Numbered from the stretch's first letter, positions 18,264 through 26,975 are shown. The stretch: DNA of 39,751 nucleotides from Pseudomonadales bacterium (GCA_022827425.1 JAJDSZ010000046.1:1-39751), one strand, 5' to 3'. Notes: generated by a model from the letters alone, not told the origin. Program-made: numbers and translations.

Positions 18264-18587
18264 ATGCTGAGTCTGAGTGTTGTCATCTTCCTGGCCATCG
18301 CCGCCGTGATCTTTGCCTTCTGGTGGCAAAGCGACAAGATCAAGCGTCTCACTGTGGCCTACGCCCGGCGCTATTGCCGGCACCGGGGCCTGCAATTGCT
18401 CGACCAGACCACGGTGCTGCGCGGTATCTGGCTCAGCCGCGACGAGGACGGCTTCCTCGCCGTGGGAAGGCGCTACCAGTTCGAATTCTCCACCACCGGA
18501 GAACACCGCTACAGCGGCGGCATTTCCGTGCTCGGCACCAAGCTCGTCGCGGTGGAGACCGAAGCCTACGCCATTCCCGCGGACTGA
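18264..18587 (+). CDS. DUF3301 membrane-anchored small protein
   Basis: This 107-residue protein has one N-terminal membrane segment (LSLSVVIFLAIAAVIFAFW) followed by a cytoplasmic-looking domain. That domain contains YCRHRGLQLLDQTTVL, ISRDEDGFLAVGRRYQFEFS-like text (as WLSRDEDGFLAVGRR) and a final strand LVAVETEAY. This is the pattern of DUF3301, a gammaproteobacterial family of unknown role. It lies 53 nt downstream of the FabH-like gene on the same strand. Its last 22 nt overlap the end of the convergent MATE gene, so the two transcripts run into each other. Confidence 0.82.
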   Translation: MLSLSVVIFLAIAAVIFAFWWQSDKIKRLTVAYARRYCRHRGLQLLDQTTVLRGIWLSRDEDGFLAVGRRYQFEFSTTGEHRYSGGISVLGTKLVAVETEAYAIPAD

Positions 18588-19924
18588 TCCGCGGACCGGG
18601 ACACAGACGCCCGCAGCCCAGGCAGATACAGCAGCAGGGCACAGGCCCTCGCCACCACAAAGACGATCATCGCCCGCCACAGGCCGGCAACCGCGAGGCT
18701 TCCCTCCAGCAACCACCAGGCGGCAAGGAAAATACCGGCGGCCAGCAGGGCGGCATTGCGCAACTGCCGGCTGTGGGACACGCCGATGAAAATGCCGTCC
18801 AACTGAAAGGCGGCGAAGCAGAGCAGCACGTAGACCACCGCATAATGCAGCAATTCCCCGGCGGCGAGGCGCACCTCCGGGATATCGGTAAGCCAGGACA
18901 CGAACTGCTCTCCCGCCAGCAGCAACAGCAAGGCGAGCAGGACGGATGTTCCGCAGGCAATCGCCGTCGAACGGCGCACCGCGAGATCGAATACATCGCG
19001 CCGCCCAGCCCCGGCCGCCTTGCCCGCCACCGATTCCACCACATGGGCGTAGCCGTCGAGAAAAAAGGCCGCAAAGGCCAGAAACTGCAGCAGGATATGG
19101 TTGGCGGCCAAGGTCACGTCGCCGAAGCGGGCGCTCTGGTTGGTGAAAAAGGCGAAGGAAAGCACCAGGGTCAGCGTGCGCAGGAGAATATCGCCATTGG
19201 CGGAAAAAGTGCGCCCCAGGGCCTGCCGGTCGAGAATCCGCGCCAGCGGCCAGAAAGCTTCGCCCGCCGGCTTGCCTGCCGCAAGTTCCCGCCAAACCAG
19301 CAGCCCGCCGAAAACCAGCGTGGCCCATTCCGCCAGCAAGGTGCCCAGAGCAATGCCCGGGACACCCATCTGCAGCACGCCGGCAAAGAGCAGATCGAGA
19401 GCGATATTGAGCCCATTCAGAAACAGTTGCAGCGTCAGCAGCAGCCGGCCCCGCCCCAGCCCCACCAGAATCCCCGACAGGGCGAACACCGACAAGGCCG
19501 CCGGAGCGCCCCAGATGCGGATGCGGTAATACTCCCGCGCCGCCGACTCCACCGAAGCGCTGCCGTCAAGCAGGAAGAAGGCGAACCACTCCAGTGGCGC
19601 CTGGGCCAGCAGCAGCGATGCGCCAAGCGCCAGGGCAAGCAGCAGCGCCCGGCCCATGATGGCGCGCACTTCGGTCGAGTCTCCCGCCCCCGCCGCCCGG
19701 GCGGCAAACCCCGTGGTGCTCATGCGCAGAAAGCCGAAACTCCAGTACGCCAGGGAGAAGATCAGCGCGCCGAAGGCAATCGCCCCAAGCGCCGCGGTAT
19801 CGCCCAGATTGCCGATAATCGCGGTATCCGCGAGCCCGAGCAGCGGCCCCGCCATATTCGCCAGAATCAGCGGCAACGCCCGCAGCAGCAGGTCGCGATA
19901 AGTGATTTCCGCGGGATTTTTCAT
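18566..19924 (-). CDS. dinF: DinF-type MATE efflux transporter
   Basis: The 452-residue protein has about twelve hydrophobic segments. The N-terminal MATE hallmark reads LPLILANMAGPLLGLADTA, then FGFLRMSTTGFAARAAG, both close to the DinF branch of the family. MATE proteins export drugs or organic cations in exchange for H+ or Na+ across the inner membrane. In E. coli dinF is in the SOS lexA operon, but no lexA gene or SOS box was seen here. The gene stands alone, converging with DUF3301 and followed upstream by a decayed rhuM. The symbol rests on sequence character, not context. Confidence 0.85.
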   Translation of the reverse strand: MKNPAEITYRDLLLRALPLILANMAGPLLGLADTAIIGNLGDTAALGAIAFGALIFSLAYWSFGFLRMSTTGFAARAAGAGDSTEVRAIMGRALLLALALGASLLLAQAPLEWFAFFLLDGSASVESAAREYYRIRIWGAPAALSVFALSGILVGLGRGRLLLTLQLFLNGLNIALDLLFAGVLQMGVPGIALGTLLAEWATLVFGGLLVWRELAAGKPAGEAFWPLARILDRQALGRTFSANGDILLRTLTLVLSFAFFTNQSARFGDVTLAANHILLQFLAFAAFFLDGYAHVVESVAGKAAGAGRRDVFDLAVRRSTAIACGTSVLLALLLLLAGEQFVSWLTDIPEVRLAAGELLHYAVVYVLLCFAAFQLDGIFIGVSHSRQLRNAALLAAGIFLAAWWLLEGSLAVAGLWRAMIVFVVARACALLLYLPGLRASVSRSADQSAGMA

Positions 19925-19998
19925 ACGGTCAAACAGTGGGCGTGTCGGCTTTTAGCGGTTGCACCGCTCCCGGCAGATGAAATTTGCCAACTTATGCT

Positions 19999-20397
19999 TC
20001 ACGTTTTATTCCTTTTAAGGTCTTTTTCCAACTCTTCGAGAGCCTCCAGGTCCTCGGCGTCGGATTCACTGGCTTCCGTTCGGCGACGTTTGGCGTCGAA
20101 GTAATCCCAGCCACCCGGATTCTTGAGCCGCTCGTCGTCCATGACCAACCCCTTGATCAGGTACTCCTTGAGTTGAGCCGTCGCCCATTGGCGAAACTGC
20201 GTGCCCCGCGGAGAGCGCACCCTGTAGCCGATGGCGAAAATGAGGTCGAGATTGTAGAGCTTGGTCTTGTAGCGCTTCCCGTCGGATGCAGTTGTCAAGG
20301 ATTCCTTGACAACTGCCTGCCACAGCCGATGGGAGTATACATCCTCTAGCGACAGACCAAATGCCAGTGAAAACCTGCAGGGGGGTATCGGCAGCGT
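19999..20397 (-). pseudogene. Decayed rhuM (virulence RhuM family) gene
   Basis: The minus-strand frame is open from 20397 to the stop at 19999 but has no convincing start. Its middle part, ESLTTASDGKRYKTKLYNLD then IGYRVRSPRGTQFRQWATA and KEYLIKGLVMDDERLKNP, is the conserved core of RhuM-family proteins, which are normally over 300 residues. After NPGGWDY it jumps to FDAKRRRTEASESDAEDLEALEELEKD in style, which resembles the far C-terminus of the family. The segment between appears deleted, and the DNA-binding-like N-terminus is missing. RhuM proteins are often carried on genomic islands; their biochemical role is unclear. The low-GC surroundings suggest an island remnant. Confidence 0.7.
20288..20316. 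repeat. 29-bp near-perfect palindrome in the rhuM remnant
   Basis: GCAGTTGTCAAGGA (20288-20301), one central T, then TCCTTGACAACTGC (20303-20316) make 14-bp arms that match exactly. It lies where the recognisable RhuM sequence begins to fade toward its N-terminus. It may be a protein-binding site or the scar of a template switch. Confidence 0.85.
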
Positions 20398-20461
20398 TCA
20401 ACTGGCCAGCGCATGGCTATGCTATCCCGGAAACGTTGCAATTTCTGAGTTTGCGGCTCGT

Positions 20462-20608
20462 TTATCCGTTCGGATGCGAATACTCCCCAATCTTCCAGAC
20501 GCCTCGCTCGCGGAAGGCGGGGATGGTTTGCCGGCGGGCGGCATTGGTGATGGCAGATCCGGATTTGCCCTGCTTGCAGGCATGGTCTGAAAGAAGGATA
20601 AAGACCCG
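20462..20608 (-). pseudogene. Possible C-terminal fragment of an unrecognised gene
   Basis: A 48-codon minus-strand frame bounded by stops reads like a protein tail: ITNAARRQTIPAFRERG, then VWKIGEYSHPNG and TAA. There is no start codon with a ribosome site, and I do not recognise the family. It lies beside the rhuM remnant, so it may be another island fragment. The rest of 20401-20656 shows nothing else that I can support. Confidence 0.3.
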
Positions 20609-20656
20609 TCAGCGCGTTCCGCTACTCCGTGCAGAATGAAGGCGAGGGCTGGTCGA

Positions 20657-20685
20657 TTGAACCTCAAAGCCCTTTGGCATATAGT
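20657..20685 (+). promoter_or_regulatory. Sigma-70 promoter for the DUF1538-PII-CBS operon
   Basis: TTGAAC (20657-20662) and TATAGT (20680-20685) are separated by exactly 17 bp. The predicted start is near 20692, leaving about 38 nt of leader before the ATG at 20730. No inverted repeat or sigma-54 -24/-12 pattern was seen, although the operon encodes a PII-like protein. Confidence 0.65.
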
Positions 20686-20729
20686 GCCGGTCGGATTTTC
20701 TCCGCTCGCCCCGGGTTTTGGGACGGCTG

Positions 20730-21539
20730 ATGGCCCTGAATTTTCTATCGCTGCCAGGCATACCGCCCCGGCTTCGTCCGCGGCTTGCACAGGGCCTGCG
20801 AATCCCGTCCGTGCTGCGCGATCTGGCGCGGGCATTCGGCGACAGCGTTCGCGACCTGACGCCCATCGTTTCGGTAATCGCTTTCTTCCAGATTCTGGTG
20901 CTCGGCCAGGCGCCCGACGATTTCCTGACGATTCTCGCCGGTATGTTATGCGTCGCCGCGGGACTGACCCTGTTCGTGGCCGGGCTCGAAATGGCGCTGT
21001 TTCCACTCGGCGAAAGCATGGCGAACGGCTTCGTGCACAAGGGCAGCCTCAGCGCCCTGATCGCCTTCGCATTCGCCCTCGGCTTCGGCACCACGGTGGC
21101 CGAACCCGCGCTAATCGCGATCTGCGCCGAAGCGGCCCGGGCCGCGGCGGCGGCGGGCGTCATCGCCGACGATCCGACCGCGATCACCCGTTATGCGCTG
21201 GAATTGCGCTTTGTGGTCGCCTTTGCCGTGGGCATCGCCATCGTCATTGGCGTAACCCGAATCCTCATGGGTTGGCCGATCCATTGGCTGATTATCGGCG
21301 GTTATGCGCTCGTCGTCGTCATGACCACGCTCGCGCCCCGGGAAATCATCAGCATCGCCTATGACTCCGGGGCCGTCACCACCTCCACGATCACCGTGCC
21401 CATGGTCACCGCGCTCGGGGTCGGCCTCGCGAGTTCGATCCGCGGCCGCAATCCCATGCTCGACGGCTTCGGCCTGATCGCTTTCGCATCGCTGACGCCG
21501 ATGATCTTCGTCATGGGCTATGGCATGGCCACCAACTGA
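20730..21539 (+). CDS. DUF1538 membrane protein, first of a paralogous pair
   Basis: The 269-residue integral membrane protein has about six or seven hydrophobic segments. It carries two motifs diagnostic of DUF1538: GFGTTVAEPALIAI around residue 118 and IAYDSGAVTTSTITVP around 210, followed by GRNPMLDGFGLIAFAS. The function is unproven; the conserved Gly/Thr/Pro breaks inside helices look like those of an ion or small-solute transporter (inference). I chose the ATG at 20730; a TTG at 20718 would add four residues. Its stop overlaps the next start as TGATG, so the pair is translated together and may form a heterodimer. A PII-like and a CBS protein follow, suggesting nucleotide-sensed control. 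Confidence 0.85.
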   Translation: MALNFLSLPGIPPRLRPRLAQGLRIPSVLRDLARAFGDSVRDLTPIVSVIAFFQILVLGQAPDDFLTILAGMLCVAAGLTLFVAGLEMALFPLGESMANGFVHKGSLSALIAFAFALGFGTTVAEPALIAICAEAARAAAAAGVIADDPTAITRYALELRFVVAFAVGIAIVIGVTRILMGWPIHWLIIGGYALVVVMTTLAPREIISIAYDSGAVTTSTITVPMVTALGVGLASSIRGRNPMLDGFGLIAFASLTPMIFVMGYGMATN

Positions 21540-22288
21540 TGGACTGGGCAGGACTCATATTCTCGACCTTTTTCGGCACCCTGCGCGATGTATTCCCCAT
21601 CGTGCTCGTCGTTGTCGTGTTCCAGTTCCTCGTACTGCGCCGGGGTCTGGCCAATCCGGCCCGGGTGCTGACCGGATTCGTATTCGTGGTGCTCGGCATC
21701 GTGCTGTTCCTGATCGGCCTGGAAACAGCGATCTTTCCACTGGGCCGCGGTATGGCGGAACAGTTGATCACCCAGGCCATCGCCGGGTTCAACGGCGAGG
21801 GCTGGCTCAGATACGGATGGATCTATCTGTTCGCCTTCGCCATCGGCTTCAGCACCACCATGGCCGAACCCTCGCTGATCGCGGTGGCCGGCAAGGCGGG
21901 TGACATTTCCGGCGGCTCGGTGGGTGTTTTCGGCCTGCGCCTCGCGGTGGCCCTGGGCGTCGCCACCGGCATCACCCTGGGCGTCTACCGGATCATCCAC
22001 GGATTGCCGATTCACTGGTTCATCATTGCCGGCTACCTTGTGGTGGTCATGCTGACCGCCACGGCGCCGCGCAAGATGGTCCCGCTGGCCTACGATTCCG
22101 GCGGCGTGACCACATCCACGGTTACCGTGCCCCTGGTCGCCGCTCTCGGCCTCGGGCTCGCCGGCGCCGTGCCGGGGCGCAATCCGCTGATCGACGGTTT
22201 CGGGCTGATCGCCTTCGCGGCCCCGTTCGCCATCATCAGCGTGCTGGCCTACGCCCAGCTTTCCGCAACCTTGTCCCGCAAGGGCTGA
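21539..22288 (+). CDS. DUF1538 membrane protein, second of the pair
   Basis: The 249-residue protein repeats the plan of its upstream neighbour. GFSTTMAEPSLIAVAG corresponds to GFGTTVAEPALIAI, and LAYDSGGVTTSTVTVP plus GRNPLIDGFGLIAFAA matches the second motif. It therefore looks like a paralogue arising by tandem duplication. About seven hydrophobic segments are predicted by eye. In some genomes DUF1538 occurs as a double-length protein; here the two halves are separate genes with a 1-nt overlap. The PII-like gene begins 17 nt downstream, behind a GAGAGG ribosome site. Confidence 0.85.
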   Translation: MDWAGLIFSTFFGTLRDVFPIVLVVVVFQFLVLRRGLANPARVLTGFVFVVLGIVLFLIGLETAIFPLGRGMAEQLITQAIAGFNGEGWLRYGWIYLFAFAIGFSTTMAEPSLIAVAGKAGDISGGSVGVFGLRLAVALGVATGITLGVYRIIHGLPIHWFIIAGYLVVVMLTATAPRKMVPLAYDSGGVTTSTVTVPLVAALGLGLAGAVPGRNPLIDGFGLIAFAAPFAIISVLAYAQLSATLSRKG

Positions 22289-22305
22289 CAGAGAGGTTTC
22301 CGCAA

Positions 22306-22656
22306 ATGAAGTTCAAACTGATCGCGGCTTTCGTCGATGACCGGCTGACCGACAAGGTCGTCAAGGCGGCGCGGGAACGCGGCGCAACCGGCGCCACCAT
22401 TATTCCCACCGCGCGGGGCGAAGGCCTGGACGCGCCGAAAGGCATTTTGGGACTGTCGCTGGGCTCGCGCCGGGATGTGGTGCTGTTCACGGTGGAACAG
22501 AACATGAGCCGTCATATACTTGAGGCCATCTGCAAGGCGGGCGGATTCGAGGAAAAATCCGGCGCCGGGATTGCCTTGCAGCTCGACGTGGAAGACGTGG
22601 TGGGCGTGTCGGGACAGGTGGACAAGCTGGCGCGGGCCCTGGGCGATAATATTTAA
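22306..22656 (+). CDS. PII-like signalling protein
   Basis: The 116-residue protein has the length and fold pattern of the PII (GlnB/GlnK) superfamily. It begins MKFKLIAAFVDDRLTDKVV and has the T-loop region between TIIPTARGEG and RRDVVLFTVEQ; the end contains IALQLDVEDVVGVSGQV. The loop lacks the YRGAEY uridylylation tyrosine of GlnB/GlnK, so it should not be a GlnD substrate and is better called PII-like. These trimers bind ADP/ATP or other nucleotides and dock onto membrane transporters. Its place after two membrane proteins parallels glnK-amtB, suggesting it gates the DUF1538 pair (inference). Confidence 0.85.
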   Translation: MKFKLIAAFVDDRLTDKVVKAARERGATGATIIPTARGEGLDAPKGILGLSLGSRRDVVLFTVEQNMSRHILEAICKAGGFEEKSGAGIALQLDVEDVVGVSGQVDKLARALGDNI

Positions 22657-22682
22657 TCGGAAAATTCACGGAGACCGGCACA

Positions 22683-23096
22683 ATGAGCGACAAGAACGTG
22701 GTAACCGTCCGCGAAGTCATGAACCAGCGCTATGTCCGCGTCAGCGGGATGGACACGGTAGCCGACGCGTTTCTGCAAATGCGCGAGGCCGACGCCCATT
22801 GCATGATCGTGGAGCGGCGTGACGCGAGCGATGAATTCGGCCTTGTGCTGCACACCGATATCGCCCGCAAGGTCATCGGGCCGGATCGCTCGGTGGAACG
22901 GGTGCGCATTTATGAAATCATGAGCAAGCCGGTGCTTTCGGTGCAGCCGGGAATGAATATCCGCTACGCTTCGCGCCTGTTTGAGCATTTTCGCATCCGG
23001 GTGGCGCTGGTGGTGGAAGATGGCGAGGTCATCGGCATCGTCACCGACCGGGATATCGTGATGCAGGGGCTTGCCCAGTTGCTTGAGAGCCAGTGA
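22683..23096 (+). CDS. Two-CBS-domain protein
   Basis: The 137-residue protein consists of a tandem CBS pair. The first runs VREVMNQRYVRVSGMDTVADA to LVLHTDIARKV; the second runs IYEIMSKPVLSVQPGMNI to GIVTDRDIVMQG. Bateman modules like this bind adenosine nucleotides and regulate enzymes or channels. It is the fourth gene after the promoter at 20657, 26 nt after the PII-like gene with an ACGGAGA ribosome site. With the PII-like protein it offers two nucleotide sensors for one membrane pair. A stand-alone role cannot be excluded. The next gene, xseB, starts within 10 nt of its stop, so transcription probably reads through. Confidence 0.88.
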   Translation: MSDKNVVTVREVMNQRYVRVSGMDTVADAFLQMREADAHCMIVERRDASDEFGLVLHTDIARKVIGPDRSVERVRIYEIMSKPVLSVQPGMNIRYASRLFEHFRIRVALVVEDGEVIGIVTDRDIVMQGLAQLLESQ

Positions 23097-23101
23097 ACAT
23101 C

Positions 23102-23344
23102 ATGAGCCGGAACGAATCGGAAGAATTCAATTTCGAAGCAAAGCTCGGCGAACTCGAGCAGCTTGTCACGCGCATGGAAGAGGGCGAACTCGGCCTGGAA
23201 GAGTCGCTGCAAACCTTTGAACAGGGCGTCAAGCTCGTCAAGCAATGCCAGCAGGCCCTGGCGCAGGCCGAGCAGAAGATCAGGGTGCTGGTTTCCGCCG
23301 ATGGCGAAACCAAAGACCTCAAGCTCGACCCGCCCGGGGACTGA
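23102..23344 (+). CDS. xseB: Exodeoxyribonuclease VII small subunit
   Basis: The 80-residue protein has the typical XseB pattern FEAKLGELEQLVTRMEEGEL, then LEESLQTFEQGVKL and CQQALAQAEQKI, two helices that form a coiled hairpin. With the large subunit XseA, encoded elsewhere, it degrades single-stranded DNA to oligonucleotides. I chose the ATG at 23102; a GTG at 23093 overlapping the CBS gene's stop is the alternative. It sits directly before ispA, the usual gammaproteobacterial order. Confidence 0.92.
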   Translation: MSRNESEEFNFEAKLGELEQLVTRMEEGELGLEESLQTFEQGVKLVKQCQQALAQAEQKIRVLVSADGETKDLKLDPPGD

Positions 23345-23357
23345 CGCCAAGCGTCAG
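23341..23357 (+). promoter_or_regulatory. Small hairpin between xseB and ispA
   Basis: CTGACGC CAA GCGTCAG is a perfect 7-bp stem with a 3-nt loop that contains the xseB stop codon and ends 11 nt before the ispA ATG. It has no T-run, so it is not a terminator. It could tune translation of ispA or protect the upstream message (inference). Confidence 0.4.
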
Positions 23358-23368
23358 GTAATCTATCC

Positions 23369-24253
23369 ATGACCCTGGCTTTTGACGAATTCCGGGAAAC
23401 CTGCCGGCAGCGGGTTGACCGGAACATGGCGGCCTCTCTCGATGCGGCGCCGCTGCCCTGCCCCGGACTCGACGAGGCGATACGCCATGTGCTTCTCGCC
23501 GGCGGCAAGCGAGTGCGGCCACTGCTTGTGTACGGCGCCTGCCAGGCCCTTGGCGGTGAATTCAGCGACGCCGACGCCGCCGCCTGCGCGGTGGAGTTCA
23601 TCCACGCCTATTCCCTGATCCACGACGATTTGCCGGCGCTGGACGATGACGATCTGCGCCGGGGCCGGCCAAGCCTGCACAGGGCCTTCGATGAGGCCAC
23701 CGCCATTCTTGCCGGCGACGCCCTGCAAAGCATGGCGTTTGAAATGCTCAGCACATCCAATGGCAATGGCGACCGCGCGAGCATGGTGCGGGAACTTGCC
23801 CGGGCGGCGGGCCCCCGGGGCATGGTGGCGGGACAGGTACTCGACCTTGCCGCCGACAGCGCCCGCACTTCGCTGGCGGAACTCGAATCCATCCATTTGC
23901 TCAAGACCGGCGCCTTGATTCAAGCCAGCGTGGCGCTCGGGGCCATGAGCACCGGCAGGGCCGCGCCAGGGCAGCTTGCCGGCCTGCGCGAATACGGGCG
24001 CTGTATCGGCCTCGCCTTCCAGATTCGGGACGATATTCTCGATGTGGTTTCCGATACCGCCACCCTTGGCAAACCACAAGGCTCCGATGCGGCGCGGGAC
24101 AAGACCACCTATGTCTCCCTGCTCGGGCTCGATGCGGCCCGGAACCGGGCGCGGGAACTCGCCGCGGACTCCCTGGCGGCGATCAGGGGCCTGGGAGATT
24201 CCGCCACGCCCCTGCGCCAACTCGCGGATTACATCGTCGAGCGAATCGACTAG
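23369..24253 (+). CDS. ispA: Farnesyl/geranyl diphosphate synthase
   Basis: The 294-residue all-helical prenyltransferase has the first aspartate-rich motif LIHDDLPALDDDDLRRG near residues 83-99 and the second, FQIRDDILDV, near 218. LAGGKRVRPLLVYGA is the usual isopentenyl-diphosphate-binding region. It extends dimethylallyl diphosphate with isopentenyl diphosphate to C10 and C15 in the cytoplasm, feeding ubiquinone and undecaprenyl synthesis. It lies between xseB and dxs, as is common. Its stop codon, TAG, is part of the CTAG end of an inserted repeat fragment, so the original end may have been altered. Confidence 0.94.
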   Translation: MTLAFDEFRETCRQRVDRNMAASLDAAPLPCPGLDEAIRHVLLAGGKRVRPLLVYGACQALGGEFSDADAAACAVEFIHAYSLIHDDLPALDDDDLRRGRPSLHRAFDEATAILAGDALQSMAFEMLSTSNGNGDRASMVRELARAAGPRGMVAGQVLDLAADSARTSLAELESIHLLKTGALIQASVALGAMSTGRAAPGQLAGLREYGRCIGLAFQIRDDILDVVSDTATLGKPQGSDAARDKTTYVSLLGLDAARNRARELAADSLAAIRGLGDSATPLRQLADYIVERID

Positions 24254-24310
24254 GAGCCTGCGCCGCAGGAATTCCATCGCTGTCATTCTGCGCGCAGCGC
24301 TGTATTCCGG
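24250..24310. repeat. MITE end fragment and palindromic-repeat fragment
   Basis: CTAGGAGCCTGCGCCGCAGG (24250-24269) is one end of the CTAG-terminated element, and CTGTCATTCTGCGCGCAG a few bases on is half an arm of the other repeat family. Together they fill the ispA-dxs gap. The ispA stop codon is bases 24251-24253 of the element end. Confidence 0.75.
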
Positions 24311-24359
24311 CGGGCTTCATGCGGTATCCTTTCCGATTTGAAGGAAAGCGTGACACGGC

Positions 24360-26270
24360 ATGCTCAAGGAAATACCAACAACAAGACCCGAAACGCCGCT
24401 GCTGGACGGGATCGATTCACCGGCCGACCTGCGTGAACTTGAGGCCGGTCAACTCCAGGCGCTCGCGGACGAATTGCGGGCGTACCTTCTCTACTGCGTG
24501 GGCAAGACCGGCGGCCACCTCGGCGCGGGCCTTGGCGTGGTGGAGTTGACCATCGCGCTGCACTACATGTTTGACACCCCAAACGACCGGCTGGTATGGG
24601 ACGTGGGCCACCAGGCCTATCCCCACAAGATTCTCACCGGCCGCCGGGAAAGCATGCAGACGATTCGCCAGGCCGGCGGACTCGCGGCGTTCCCGGCCCG
24701 CGCCGAGAGCGAGTACGACACTTTTGGCGTTGGCCATTCAAGCACCGCCATCAGCGCCGCCCTCGGCATGATGGTGGGGCGCCGCATGAACGGGGAAGAC
24801 CACAAGATCATCGCCGTGGTGGGCGACGGCGCCATGACCGCGGGAATGGCCTTCGAGGCGATGAACCACGCCGTCCACCTCGAAGAGGACATCCTCATCA
24901 TCCTGAACGACAACAACATGTCGATTTCCCACAATGTGGGCGGCCTGTCGAACTATTTCGGGAGACTGTGGGCGAGCAAGTCCTACAATTTTTTCCGCGC
25001 CGGCAGCCGCAGGGTGCTCGCCAGGGCGCCCAAGGCGCTGCGGGCCGCCGACCAGACCGAAAAATACATGAAAGGCATGCTCTCGCCGGGCACGGTCTTT
25101 GACCAGCTCGGCTTCAATTACATGGGTATCATCAATGGCCACAGCCTGCCGCAACTGCTGGAAGTGCTGACCAATATCAAGGACCTCAAGGGCCCCCAGT
25201 TACTGCACATCGTCACCCAAAAAGGCAAGGGATACAGCGAATCCGAAAGCGACCCCTTCGGACTTCACGCCATCGGCAAGGTCGCGCCGCTGACCGAAGC
25301 GAAAAAGTCTTCGGGCGGCAAAGCCACGAGCGCGCCCAACTATTCCCAGGTTTTCGGCGAGTGGCTTTGCGAGGCGGGCCGGCGGGATGAAAAACTCGCG
25401 GCAATTACGCCGGCCATGGGCCAGGGCTCTGGAATGGTGGAGTTTTCCCGGGAGTTTCCCGACCGTTTCCACGATGTCGCCATCGCCGAGCAGCACGCGC
25501 TCACCTTCGCCGCCGGGCTTGCCTGTGAGGGACTCAAGCCGGTGGTTGCGATCTACTCGACGTTTTTGCAGCGCGCCTACGACCAGTTCATCCACGACAT
25601 TGCCCTGCAGAATCTCGATGTGCTGTTCGCCATCGACCGCGCCGGTCTCGTGGGAGAAGACGGCCCCACCCACGCCGGCAGCTTCGACCTGACCTACCTG
25701 CGCTGCGTGCCCAATATCATGGTCATGGCCCCCAGTGACGAAGAGGAAACCCGGCTTTTGCTCTGCACCGGCTATGAGCATTCCGGACCCGCCGCGGTGC
25801 GCTATCCCCGGGGCAAGGGGCCGGGCGCGGCAATCAGCGGCGACTGGAAGAGCGTTCCCATCGGCGAAGCCGTGCTGCGGCGCCAGGGCCGCACGGTGGC
25901 GATTCTGGCTTTTGGCAGCATGGTGGCGCCGTCCCTGGAAGTGGCGGAAGCATTCGACGCCACGGTGTACGACATGCGCTTTGTCAAACCCATCGACGAA
26001 GACGCCATCCGCGCCGCCGCGGATTCCCACGATTTGCTGGTCACCGTGGAGGAAAACGCCATCATGGGAGGCGCGGGAGCCGCGGTGAGCGAGGTCCTGC
26101 TGCGCGATGGCTATCAGCCTCCCCTGCTCCAACTCGGCCTGCCGGACCGGTTTCTCGAACACGGCAAGCCCGCCGACATGCTGCGCGATGTCGGCCTTGA
26201 CGCCAGTGGCATTTCCGCTTCCATCGGCAACCGGCTCAAGGCGGAAAAGATTCGCCGCCGGGCGGTGTGA
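24360..26270 (+). CDS. dxs: 1-deoxy-D-xylulose-5-phosphate synthase
   Basis: The 636-residue transketolase-fold enzyme joins pyruvate and glyceraldehyde-3-phosphate, the first step of the MEP isoprenoid pathway and a source for thiamine and pyridoxal. Visible motifs are [19 protein letters not shown] near residue 48, [16 protein letters not shown] near 78, the thiamine-diphosphate site [17 protein letters not shown] ending at LNDNNMSIS near 150-185, and the pyrimidine-domain [15 protein letters not shown] near 425. Length matches the family (about 620-640). It supplies the pathway that ispA uses downstream. The ATG at 24360 has AAGGAA some 14 nt upstream, a little far; no better start was seen. 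Confidence 0.96.
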   Translation: MLKEIPTTRPETPLLDGIDSPADLRELEAGQLQALADELRAYLLYCVGKTGGHLGAGLGVVELTIALHYMFDTPNDRLVWDVGHQAYPHKILTGRRESMQTIRQAGGLAAFPARAESEYDTFGVGHSSTAISAALGMMVGRRMNGEDHKIIAVVGDGAMTAGMAFEAMNHAVHLEEDILIILNDNNMSISHNVGGLSNYFGRLWASKSYNFFRAGSRRVLARAPKALRAADQTEKYMKGMLSPGTVFDQLGFNYMGIINGHSLPQLLEVLTNIKDLKGPQLLHIVTQKGKGYSESESDPFGLHAIGKVAPLTEAKKSSGGKATSAPNYSQVFGEWLCEAGRRDEKLAAITPAMGQGSGMVEFSREFPDRFHDVAIAEQHALTFAAGLACEGLKPVVAIYSTFLQRAYDQFIHDIALQNLDVLFAIDRAGLVGEDGPTHAGSFDLTYLRCVPNIMVMAPSDEEETRLLLCTGYEHSGPAAVRYPRGKGPGAAISGDWKSVPIGEAVLRRQGRTVAILAFGSMVAPSLEVAEAFDATVYDMRFVKPIDEDAIRAAADSHDLLVTVEENAIMGGAGAAVSEVLLRDGYQPPLLQLGLPDRFLEHGKPADMLRDVGLDASGISASIGNRLKAEKIRRRAV

Positions 26271-26348
26271 TGCCCGCACAGCGTCGATAACGCAACCCGC
26301 GGCGGACAATTCACCACGAACACTTGCCGCAAACGAGATTTGCCAACC

Positions 26349-26951
26349 ATGGAAACCGACCGCAATCTTCGCCACAAGCGCGCCATGGAGCGCAGGAAGG
26401 CCCATGTGGACAGCCGCATCGCAGCCGCCACCGAAGACCGGGGGCTGCTGCTCGTTCTCACCGGCAACGGCAAGGGCAAGAGTTCCTCGGCGTTCGGCAT
26501 GCTGGCGCGAAGCGTCGGCCACGGCATGCGCTGCGCCGTGGTGCAGTTCATCAAGGGCACCTGGGAGTGTGGCGAGCATCTGTTGTTCGCGGAACATCCG
26601 CTGGTGGAGTTTCACGTCATGGGAACCGGATTCACCTGGGAAACCCAGGACCGGGAATCCGATATCGCCGCCGCTAAACAGGCCTGGAGCAAGGCCGAGG
26701 CGGCACTGGCGGATGAGTCGATTCAACTCGTCATACTCGACGAACTCACCTATATGCTCACCTACGGCTATCTCGACAAGCCCGCGGTGCTGGATTCCAT
26801 TGGCGCCAGGCCTCCCCGGCAGCATGTGGTGATCACCGGACGCAACGCCAGCCGGGAACTGCTGGAAATCGCCGATACGGTGAGCGAGGTAAAGGATGTC
26901 CGCCACGCTTTCAATCATGGCGTGAAGGCGCAAAAGGGTTTGGATTACTGA
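26349..26951 (+). CDS. cobO: Cob(I)alamin adenosyltransferase, CobO/BtuR type
   Basis: The 200-residue protein has the P-loop GNGKGKSSSAFGMLARS near residue 38, then VVQFIKGTWECGE, and the metal-site stretch LVILDELTYMLTYGYL near 130. It transfers the 5'-deoxyadenosyl group from ATP to cob(I)alamin in the cytoplasm. The N-terminal HKRAMERRKAHVDSRI matches the family's substrate-covering helix. I chose the ATG at 26349; a TTG at 26340 is also in frame. It converges with a CobC-like phosphatase gene, both consistent with cobamide assembly or salvage. No other cobalamin genes or riboswitch were seen. Confidence 0.93.
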   Translation: METDRNLRHKRAMERRKAHVDSRIAAATEDRGLLLVLTGNGKGKSSSAFGMLARSVGHGMRCAVVQFIKGTWECGEHLLFAEHPLVEFHVMGTGFTWETQDRESDIAAAKQAWSKAEAALADESIQLVILDELTYMLTYGYLDKPAVLDSIGARPPRQHVVITGRNASRELLEIADTVSEVKDVRHAFNHGVKAQKGLDY

Positions 26952-26975
26952 GCTACTCGGGTGTCCAGACAAGTT

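Noticed and set aside
18323..20104. 593-codon plus-strand frame
   Set aside because: It is the reverse shadow of the MATE gene; its product is Gln/Arg-rich low-complexity text with no family pattern.
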